Source: Homarus americanus
Taxonomy: Eukaryota; Arthropoda; Malacostraca; Decapoda; Nephropidae
DNA length: 64,000 bases
NCBI RefSeq assembly: GCF_018991925.1
Contig: NW_024738604.1
Span: forward strand, 1-64,000
Reading direction: 5' to 3'
The position numbers and the translations under genes were made by a program. Numbering within the stretch: the first letter of the stretch is position 1; each line of letters starts with the position of its first letter. The notes under the pieces were generated by a model. That model had not been told where the DNA came from. It saw only the letters and a list, made by a program, of their open reading frames with translations, and made no database searches. Shown here piece after piece: positions 10,456 through 22,400 of the stretch.

Positions 10456-13400
10456 CTGTAAAGCAAATGTACCTTGTACATTATAGGTATAATTTAATAC
10501 AGTAATATGCCTTTTAGCTAAAATCTTCATTCCCTGAAACTTACCATTACCAGAAAATATAATTTTAGCATTTTGAGCACGTGGGTGGGTAGGCTCAAAT
10601 TGTTCGTGAGCTACAACTGGTTACTACTGTCACGTGACAATAGTGTTTATAAAGAGAGTTTTCTACTAAGGTTATTATTCAAATCTGAATAAAAAAATAT
10701 TCTTATTACTGTTAAAGCATGGACTCCAAGAGTTTGGTGAAATTTTGTCAAAGTGATGACAAATATAAATTAAACATTTACAAGCAGCATATAACAAATG
10801 ACGGTAATCCACATTGGCATCTAATGGTGAACTCTTTTAAAGCATACCTTTAGTAAAACTGCCTTGTAAGCAATGTACTGGGATGGCTTGATATTCGAGG
10901 AGGCACACAGCTGGAACAAAAATATAGCATCAGAATTTTTTTAATTCAGTTTCATATAACATCTCACACCTGAAAAATTTAATACATATCATTATATTTT
11001 TTTACATGCATACTGCATCTTACAGCTCCCACAAATTCTTAGAAAGTAGTACAGCATTCAATTTTAACTGTATGCTTTCTTCTGTAATATACAAAAAAGA
11101 ATTAAGATGGCCAAAAAGCACTTGAAGTACAGGCATGACTAATAACGATGAGAACTTCTGTAATATAAATAACATAAACTTAATAAGCAAAAAGAAAATA
11201 TTTCCTTACAGTAACAAACTTTCATAACAGGCCACCTGTAATAGCCCCTGTTTCATCAACAGAAAGATTATATAAATGGGTTAATTACATTTGATTTATA
11301 TACTGATTCACCCCCTGGAACTTTCCACTGGCTATGAGGCGACATGTTCAGAGCACGTGATAAGGTGTGCCCATGGGAAACTGCGTCATATTATGCTGAG
11401 TTAAGGCATTACTTGCCGGCCTTTCTGGCCACCTAAAGCGGGCATTACTACTCAACCCCTCACACAAGAAGGACGTGATTAAACGGTCTATTTACATAGC
11501 CCCCGTCCTTCTCTTAACACTCATAGCTACAGTGATTAAGTTACAGTTGATTTACACTCTGGAATTCTCCTCAATAAAAGGAGAAACAGACAATTGGGTT
11601 TTGCTACTCTAACCCAATATAATATAAATGTACCAGCCTGGTTAACTTCGACAGAACCTACACTTAACCCGGCTTTAACACACCTTTTTGGCCCCCAACT
11701 GTAGCATTTGTAATTAAATCACAAATGGAAGCATGAAAACTTTGTTCATTGTACAAATTCTGAAGTGAAGATATACAGTATTACACACAATGGAAGATGT
11801 TACCTGGGACACCTGGAAAGATTGATTATAACACACACTAATTTCAGGATATGGACAGAGATATTGGTTATATCATTCCGTTCCCTGTAAATATTTTGTT
11901 TGTAAGTAAACGAGAAAATATTTTATTTATACTACTCCATTTTCACAATATTTATTCAAATTACATTCCTTCCTCTCATTTTCATATGCATTCTGAATTC
12001 CCATATACTACAATCATTCATTTAATTTGACTATCTTTTCATACTGTATTCCTAAGATTTTACCATTCAAGCATTAATCACAAGACTCTTTAAATGTTAC
12101 CATGCTTCAATTCATTAACCATCATCATAATCTTAAAGAGTCCCATCCTAAATACACTTTTCAAACCTAAATGTATCTGCAACAATATTTCAAGCAAACC
12201 CTTACCAGATACACATCACTGATTCACCCTTGAGTATTTCATCTCTGTTATTAATACAAGGTGAAAGGAAAGGGTAACATGAACCCCTTTCAAAATTAAG
12301 CATTTCCAGGTAAAATTCGTTTCTTTCTGTATCTTTTATCAAGCATAAAATGTTTAAAAATCACATATATTTCTTACCATTTACAAGTACTGTACAGTAA
12401 ATTAAAGTCCAAAAATCTTGAAAGAAATTTGTTACCGTTGCTGGAGCTGTTGTACATGGCACTAAATTCTAAACTGTCTTAATATTTCATGTTAATTTTA
12501 AATTATGCCAAAAAGCAACCCTAATGCTGCATTTTGGTAGATTTAACCCAGCCTTTATACATACAACTATTCATCAGTAAGCTCCTGCACAGCTCTTATC
12601 ACACTTGCAGGCTTATTTTCTGTCATAACATCATAGGAGTCACTGATGATTAAAAAAAAAATAAAAAATCAGAAGCACAAAACACAGCTGCACCATTACA
12701 CTAGATTAACAAGATGATAACTTTTATCTTCAATTACTTCAGTTTCCCTTCCCATTCCCTGGTTTTCAACTCAAATAATAGAACCAATAAATATGTCTTC
12801 TAAGAGCCTCACCATTACAATAAGAGCTTCACTATTACAATCAGCATGTTTACTTGATCCACCTCAACTGTTGTGGAAGAGGAACACTATACAACACATT
12901 TGTTATATCAGAGAGGATTAAAAACAGCACAGCATACAGGGGAGAATCTGTGTTGCTCTAGATGCCTGGCACACTGCACAATGAGAATTTGTAAAATAAA
13001 AATAACTGAAAAAAGATACCTTACCAACTTTACCCTTGTCTCACAATATCTAACCATCAGCTGTTTACCACCATACAGTACTCTCTTTTATCACTTACTT
13101 TGCCAGCCTCTCCCCATTATAATGTAGGTTGACCAGAAAAATACTCACTTTTCATTCACTGTCATTCTTACTATTGTTAGAGATGTGTTTTCCTATAATA
13201 TTATTCTTCTTCCACAGCGAGGCTCCAAGGTTTCTATCTGGTTTATCCTTGTCATTTCAGATAACCTAGGAACGCTCATTAACAGCATCGCTATCCCCAA
13301 AACCAACTGGCATCATGTTCTTAGGTGATTCATAAACACAGCCAATTCCTTCTAGTACAGTACAGTACTTTATTTACCCCATCATTCTATCTTCTCCTCC

Positions 13401-16400
13401 CCCTCCTACTATTCACCTTTGAATTGTACAATCTTTTTTTACCACCTTAGCACGTCAGCTCTCTGTCTTAAACTTCTCGCACTTCCACCTGCACCTGATC
13501 ACTATATTTCTTATTCTCTGAATCCAATCCACCCAGTATTATGGTCTCAAACACACCAGTTCAATCACTTGCAATGAGTTTAGGAACCTCTGCCATTGCC
13601 AAAACTATCCCCCAAATTTTTTGGGTAAACCCGTGACAACTCGAACCCCTGCAACCTCTGATTTTTCCTTCCATCTCAAAGAATATCCAAAATGGCCAGG
13701 CAAGCTTGGACAACTGCAAGGTTCTAAACGCTCCTCAATAATTCTTGAAGTTCCCGATGTACGTATGTAGCATGGGTGGCCTTAAAAGTTGTGTACTGTA
13801 GTGTGAGATGAAGTGAATGTACAGTTGTAGTGAAGAATGAAGATTATGTGGGTGTGTAGTGGAAATGATGTGGACGTTTAGTAGAGATGATGTGAATGTT
13901 TAGTGGAAAAAATGTGGATCTGCAGTCTTGTCCGTCATGTCTCATTGTAACTGCACATCATCACTCATCACAACATTATGGTTAATTATATTCATTGATG
14001 TGTTTCATAAACAATTCATTATTTCTAGATGTTTACCTACTTATTTACATTATAATTCAAAATTAGTAATGTTTTCTATATACAATGCATTGTTGTCTAT
14101 CCATATCTTTGAAAACATATTAATGAAACATTAACCTTTTAATGGTCACTGATATAAATTACGTCATCCCTTGTCATACTCTAAATGTTCACTGACGTAA
14201 TTTACGTCACACTAAGCTCGGGTTCTGTAGGCTTTGCTAAGGGCTCCTATGACTCCAGATCTATAGAATAACTCATTTTATATGACTTGAAATCTTGTGG
14301 CATGCCAGATAGCATCCTGAAAGTTTTCACTGGGGGAATGTGGCAACACCACAATGTGGAAAGCAGGAATGCAATGCTCCTCCCTTCACCACACACACAC
14401 ACACTCAGCCTTCCATATTGCGGTGTTGCCATATTCCCCAGTGAAAACTTTCTGGACGCTATCTGACATGCAACTTTGTGTTTTTACACTTAAGGCAATG
14501 AGGATATGCCCCCCTTACCATAGGTAAGTTAGAGAAATGACCGGTGAGGAACAGAATGAAATAATAAATTCTTAAAACACTCCTCTTTCTGACTTAAACA
14601 CAATGCATTTTCATCCATCCATAATGTCTTAAAAGTAACTGAGTCAGAACAAGTGATATAGCCAATGTCCACGTGATCAGTTGGTGAATACTCATATATT
14701 TTATATAAAAGTGGTCAGTTACATTGTACGTATCTATGTTTTCTATATTCAAATTACTCATGGTACTTGATGATTTTCCCTTCCATCTCAGATCATTGCT
14801 CTTAGATTCTCGAACCTAAGTCAGACTTGAATTCGTCCTCCTATGTAAAACTTAATTGCCTAAGATCTCAGGTCTAGGTGGACTGCCCTTTCTCCCAATT
14901 AGTCCGAGCTGGCAAGGGTTTACTGTACTCATTCGAAACAAAAGCTCAAATTTCTCCAACTAATACCCTTAAATGACAGGTAAGGATTCCCAAATCCACC
15001 CCCATATGTACAAAAACTAATATGTGAATTCTGATCTCATATCAGTCCCCAGTTGCCTGAGGGGGGTTGATTGATTAAACACCCCATTTTGGCATGCAAA
15101 GTAAAATAAAGCCTTCGGGCAAAAGGGCATCTGGTAGAAAATATGTGTAAGATACATGTACAACACATATACTTGCGTGTCGGTCATCCCAAGACTGTCA
15201 ACATTACCCAAAAAATTCTGGGTCATTAAATTTGCATAAAACACTGCAATATTCGTCGGGTAAAATTTTTTAAACCTTAGGTGTCTTAATTTCCCCCAAA
15301 ACTACATCCTTTCAGTAACCGAAATTTACCCTTGACATGCTAAATTACATATTCATTCCCCAAACCATCTACAATCCCTTGAAATACTTAAGTGAAAGAA
15401 ATAACTTGTTTGTAAAATATGTTTCTCAAAATACCAGTCCCCCCCATAACTGAGAGCCCTATACTTGTCAAAGAGTTTGGCTTTACGAGCTTATCTGAAC
15501 TATGCCTGTCTCCAACACCTTCACTGGTGTGCTATTCCAAAACTGCTTATTCATAAAAATTAATCCCAGTTATACAGCTCTAATCTTGAAGTTATATTTG
15601 CCATGGAATACTTAGGAAGGTACACTGGCTACTACAAGACTAAAGGGTAAAATCAAGTAACAAGGTCAAGAGTAAAATGCTACAAGTACAGTTCCCCACA
15701 AATGCAAAAGCAACATCTACTCTAGGCAGGTCACTGTCCGTATCCAACTGAGTCAGACAGTAAAACCTCCCAATAGACTTGTTTTTCAAATGAAGGTTTA
15801 ACATTCATATAATGATGGAAAAAATAATGGAGCATACACACCATTACTAGATATGGACAGCAAGGTAAGAAAGAATTATTATATAGGCATGAGGTCAAAA
15901 ATATAAATAAAATAAAATCGTTATAAACAAAATTCTGGATAATGAGCTGATTAAGCCATTAAAATTCAAAGGAAAAAGAAAAGAAAAAAATGCTGCACAT
16001 CACTACAAAATAAATTAAGAGGTGTAAATGGACAGACAGAGAGTCCAACAGTACGTAATGCCAATAGTCGCACCTTCCTTTCTCTCTGAGACAGAAGATG
16101 GTATCCTGGCAACGAAGAGATGGGTACTGGGTCATCATTCCCCCCGGCTGCCCCCCCCTGCTGTGTCTGTTGCGTGTTGCTCCCGCCCCCCCAGTTCGTG
16201 ATGCTGTCGCTGTTCCCGCTCAAGCCGCTGCCGCTCAAGTTCCCGCTGAGCCATCTTCCAACGCCAGTATCTAGAGGCGTGAATTTTTTTTCTGCTAAAC
16301 ATTTCGGACTTCTTGCGTCGTTTCTGTGTAACAACAGAAGAAGGCATCTAAGTATTTAAGAACCTGCACTTCCCTCAACTTTGTCATGTATTCCAGTTAT

Positions 16401-19400
16401 GATGTGATTTAACCAAAGCTTATAGAAGCATGAATTGATATTCATTGACGACATGGGGCATTCCTGCCACATACACACAGCACGCACGGTCCTCAAACAC
16501 TACCTTCACTTCCTTGTCTAGAGCTCTATAAAGGAAAACAAACATCTCTGTCATAACCACACATCATCCTTAAAAATCTTAAATAACTACAAAAGATATA
16601 CCTAAATCAAGTACTGTAGCAATATAAAAATTCATTATGGTAATATGTATGAGTTATGACAATGTAAATAAATGACAAAAGACTCTACATAATGACTACT
16701 GATAGAGTTCAAATTTCATATCGGTGAAACTTGAACTTATCCTTAGGTCTAGGGAACTTTACAGATAACTATAGTGTGATTTGATTTTTTTTTTAATATT
16801 TTAAGGATTTTATGAACATATTTCATTACAAAAAACATCACTTGATGCTCAAGCCGTCACAAACTATTTCCTGAAGTTGACCTTAAATGATAACGGAGCT
16901 AAACTCAACATAACTTTGATACGTATTCAGTAACATGTGCAGTTCACTTTATGAGCAACAGCAACCTACCCAATAGTACAGTAAACAAAACAAAATAAGC
17001 TTCAGTTTTACAAGGTAGCTGCTAAACTGTTCTACACGTGTTACAATCCTCCATGCATGATACAATGTTGCTATGGAAGTATTTGGGATGGTTCAAGTCC
17101 AGTGATGGTGTACAGATTAATATTTATTGTTTCAAATCACATTAATTTACTAAACATAGATAGTTAACAGTTACTGGGACACAGTCTTCATAAAAAGAGT
17201 TAGATCTTAGTGCTATGCGTATTAAACTATGAGGGAAATTAAGCAGTAGTTTTACCAGGAAACTATATTCTTATGTCACACAGTATGATCCACAATGAAG
17301 TTTTAATTCAAGAAACTACTAAAAATTAACTGAAAATACTTCCGAATCTAGAAAAAGAAATTTACAGAAAAAAGAAAAGAAAAAAGCAATACCATTCACT
17401 CCATTTCACACATTCAATAATATAAATTTCTGCTTATTACACATACTGTACTGTACTGCACTGCACTAGATCTCAGTTTACAGTGAGCAGTCTCTATGTC
17501 TTCTTAAATCAACAAAAACATCCAGGGCCAAATTAATGGCAGGGCAAACAGGATAGCTGCCCAGGGCCCTAAGTTTCCCAGGGTCCCCAAGATGTTAAAT
17601 ATAAAAATAAATTAGATGAAAGTATAAAAATAAATACAGTAGGTTAAAATTTTATCAAATCTATAGGGATTGAATGATGACCTTTTACTAAGGGAGCAAC
17701 ATACTTAAATTATAAAAATACCAAAAGGGCACCTAAAGTGAACCCTTGCCTGCCCCTTTTGTCAAGTTTGACCCTGAATATACAGTATTTGTAACTGGGA
17801 TGCACTTCATTAACTTGGAGAACAGTAGTTTATATGAGGGATGCAAGACAAGTGCATAATAATGATACAACAAGAGCTGGTAAACAAGAAGATATTAAAC
17901 AAGATATAAGTAATATAAAATTGTATGAAGCAACAGGAATTAACCAGACAAGATATATTTGGCTTGTTACTGAAGGAAAAGATAATATAGAATGCACTGG
18001 TATTGCCAGTTAGACAACCAAAAGGCAAGAAAAGAAGGGCAAGTTTATTGCTCTTGATTCTTACCACATCCTACCATTAGCAAGGACTTGAAACCATGGT
18101 TGGGGAATGTTTAAAGAAAGAGTCAAGTGACCTGTGAGGTGTCCAGCAACAAAACACCCTGGCACCATGTAAATATATTTGCTACCCCTAGGAGAACTTA
18201 ATTATCAGTGCCATCTGTTGGTTAAAGTTGTAGGAATGGTGTTGGATTTCAATACTCTCCAGAGACTTGACAGTCCTGGTATAACTAGTCTATAAACTCA
18301 AAATCCTAACCCATTATTCCTCTTTCAGATTACAGCTTAGTATTGTGACTCTACTGGTGTTAAGGGCAGGACTCTGGAGGCATTCTAATAATGCTGTGTT
18401 CTTATTGTTAATCACCCTGTCTTTGCCTGTGAGGAAACCATCAAGTCGTCAAAGCTCCACTTCAGTCATGACTGCAGCTAGCCACCCTGGTCCAAATGTC
18501 AACTTCATTTAGCTATGGTTGTCCCTGCTACTAACTGTTATCCACAGACTACACCCCCTTGCTGAGCTTCAGCCATTACTGCAGATCGTATTTCCTGGTG
18601 ACTGCCCAAGCTGCTGAACTACACATATCACTACAGATGATCTCATACTGAGGTTGCTACCTCTGGCTTCCTATCACTTTGTGGGTTGTCTGTCCTGTAT
18701 ATCTTCTGGACAAAACTTCAGTATAGATTAAGGAAAGTACATACCTAGTTACATTTGGCTGAGTTGCCACGAGTATTACACTGATTTACACTTTGTGGAG
18801 GCCCCAATAGAAGAGGACAATAATTAATTATTTATTGTGAATATGTATATAAATAGGTTATTTGGTGAATGTTCTATTCATTACCAAGAAGTATTAGTTT
18901 ATAATACAAGAACTTTTACAATTGGCAACCTTGCCAGGAAATTGACTGACCACTTCTGAATTTGAATGGATGTTTCTTTGCTGAAAAACTTTTTTTTTAA
19001 CTGTGCTATGATACTGATCAGCACAAATACACAAATACAATCCTCACATTATCCTCAGTAATAAGGAAATCCACCTAGGGATCAATGTCCAGTGATCAGC
19101 AAGATTCCATTACACTGAGAACAAGGAGTGGGATGGGTGTGATCATATACAGTATTACAAAAACCAACCTACACACCAAATGGAAGTACAATAGTCCACC
19201 CGAAAGCCATGGGTTGGGTTAGAGAACAAGGGTCTCATTTCAATCCAGATCTTTCATAAAAACAAACAGTAACTTATGGGAAAAATAAGGAAACACTACT
19301 GAAGCCCAAATATCTTTGAACAACCCGAGATATAATTTTCACAAAGGAAGAAATGAAGGCTTTTAAAGTTCTTAACTGATTATTTCACACATACCCCAGT

Positions 19401-22400
19401 ATAACCCAGACACAAGGACTAAATACAGTACTGTACACACTTTTGCATATGGGAAAATATTGCATACAGTGTACCGATTTATGTCGTTTAGACAAACATT
19501 GTTTTTTCTACGAACACATCCTTGACATAAATAAAGTGCTTACTGTACTGTACTTGTTTCAGGAGTGAAAGTTAACTAGCTGTGCAACACATTAACAGGA
19601 ATACCCCTGAGTCATTGGATAACAGCAACACACTAATGAATTTACAGTCTGTTCTCCAATCACTGCTGATAAGACTAAAGTACATAAGCATAAAACAACT
19701 CTCAAGTACTGTATAAATAAGAAAGAAGAATCATACGGCATAACCAAAGGTTAAAAGCTTGACAAAGTGTTCAACTCTTGAGTATAAACAGTGAATGTAC
19801 AGGAGAGATGTTGAAGAGTAGATGAGTCTTAGGCTAAGCAGAAAGACCAAGTTGTATGAAATAACCTCTACATGTGAACCCAAATTCTTGCTGGAATATA
19901 ACTTACACATTCTTTCATTTATCACTACATGCACCACACTCAATATTTGTGTTTGTTTCACTATCTATTCACATAATTCCATACACCATGCATACTGTAC
20001 AGTACTCAGTAGAGATCATCATCGTCACTCGTCAATTTAGAAGTCTACCTTTTACAAACTACTCGTATGTTGTCTTAAAACAGAAATGGGGAAATAATTT
20101 ACTTTTAAATTACACCTCAAGTCTCAAAAAAATATTTTTCTTTAAGTCACTTATAATTTTACACACTTCTACAGTGGGGTATGCTATAACGAACGGATCC
20201 TACTACGAATATTCCTATAACGAACGGTTTTACCTATAAAATTGAGAATGCTATAACGAACGAAACTCCTACAACGAACATTATTTAAAAAAATTTTTTT
20301 TTTTTTTACTAATTTATTGTTTTTTATTACAAGTATTAATGATATTCTTTATTTCACGGGTTTAGATGCATATGTATGCACTTTTTTACAATTTTATATT
20401 ATATTTTTCAGTGTTAAGTGGTTGTATTTGGGGGCCTGGAACGGATTAAACCTATAACGAACGAATGCTATAACGAACAAGGTTCTAGAACCAATTAGAT
20501 TCGTTATAGCATACCCCACTGTATATCTAAACTGCGTCTTTGTTTTCTCCCCATAACATTATTTGACTGAATTTCGTAAGAAAAAAATCAATAAATAGCA
20601 AACTGCTACCTACCACAAGCACCACTTTCCTTGTCTCCTCCACAACTGCTACTGAACTCTTGTTGTAAATTACTCATTGTTCCTTATTTTTAATGTCAGG
20701 ATAATTTGCATAAATTACTGAATACTGTATTTTATATTAGATTAAAACTTAAAGGGGGTTTTACAATTATTCTGTGTAATAAGCAGAAATTTATATGGTT
20801 CCTAGTATACAAGCTGCAAGTTTCTAGGCTAAAATTAAACAAATACTCATGTCAAGATACTTACTCTTTTGACTTTACGGACAGGTCCATTTGAGTCGTT
20901 GGAGTCTGAGGCAGGCTGGCCTGCATGAAAGGCAAAGTTGTGAATACTCGGCTGTGGAAGTAACACAAGGGCCAACGTTAGCTTATTCCACTCATGCCAG
21001 GCAAGTGGACGGCAGCGGGGTAACTTGTGTATACGTTGGTGGTCGACTAAATCATAAGTTACACTACTGAGGGGGTTTCAATTCTCAACATTCAAACAAG
21101 GACTGAGTTATGACAACTCTGCAGTAATAGTATACCATTCACTCCCCCCAACCACATACAGTACTCAATACACAGAACATATATAAAGGAATTAGTCAGA
21201 CAGACATTGATGCACACCTAACAAGGATTTTCCAATTTACTCATGAGGGGGAACACATTCACAACACCCATACAAAGTTATGCTCAGAGAAGATATACCC
21301 CAACAGCTCCAAAGGCCATGTTAGCATGCAGCTCAGTAACAAACATTTCAGTTAAGTCCACTTAATAAATTGTAGTCAAACCTGCAACAATACTGATAAT
21401 AATTTATAATTACTTTTACAGGCAGGTTTTATGTGTAAATAATAATTTTGAATATACTGTACTATTATAATGAAGCCTTTCTCAACCTTTGGTCACCAGA
21501 AGCAAAAAAATAAATATCGTAATATAAAATTTACAACTGTGATTTACACTCCCAAGTTAATACCTGATGACCATGGATGCCGGCTTTGATGTGAGAATAA
21601 ATAATAATTATTCTATCATTCATGACAGTCCGAGACAAAGGAATTGTTCATCAATGTATCCCATAGTTCTAATTCTTTTTATAAATCAACATCATTAATC
21701 AATTTCCTAATACTGTATTGGAATTAATATAATTATTCCATAGCACAGCTCATTTTTTCATTTTGTTTTCCAAGATATGAAGATTAAATTAATTACAAGG
21801 TACGTATGTGCAATTGAAAACAGAACGATGATACTAAATTTGGGACTGTTGGCTTATATGTTTGGAATAAAACTGAGTAAAATCAGTTGTTAAACAGCTG
21901 AAACAGATGTAAGCACCAGATGATGAGTGAAACACCCGCCTCTTGCTACAGCATGCTGGCCTAGATGCTACATCAAGCCTGTGAAGAGACCCTCAACCAA
22001 CACCACAACAAAGGAAGTAAGAATTCCATACAAACAGAAAAACAAGGTAAAAAAAAAACTCAGGTTTAACTAATGTTGGCCCTTTAACATGTACAGAGTA
22101 TTAGCATAAATTTTTGTACTCCTTTGACTACTGACACATTAATTGAGATGGCTTAAACATATTTCATGAAATATGCAGAAGAGGTAATTCACTCAACTAG
22201 GGTGGCCTAACTCCTTAACCATGCAAAATTTCTTAAGTTAAACTTGATTAATATTAACATGCAACCAGCTCATATAAGTGCTGTCACTTTAAATTTGTTC
22301 AGTACGTAATACTGTACAAAGAAATGACTTAATTTATTGTTTTATAATCTATATTTTGTTGCATTTTACTGTTTCTCTCTAACCATCCAGTCTGTGCATG

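Larger units (their letters stand above)
10911..16073 (-). other. TADA2B intron 11
   Basis: 5.2 kb. It holds SINE-like copy 3 (11264-11480), a direct repeat with TACGTCA words (14135-14212) and a foldback element (14299-14474). The rest is AT-rich and I see no further gene in it. Open frames such as those near 12.9, 13.9 and 15.1 kb have no domain. Confidence 0.7.
16324..20864 (-). other. TADA2B intron 10
   Basis: 4.5 kb. It contains a putative hAT-like MITE (17523-17776), a Tigger-type MITE (20172-20521) and several TACTGTA-rich patches (17445-17465, 19429-19440, 19545-19556, 20000). No exon recognised. Confidence 0.65.

Noticed and set aside
16120..16359. Plus frame antisense to TADA2B exon 11
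   Set aside because: Shadow of the low-complexity linker; the minus strand has splice sites and family motifs.
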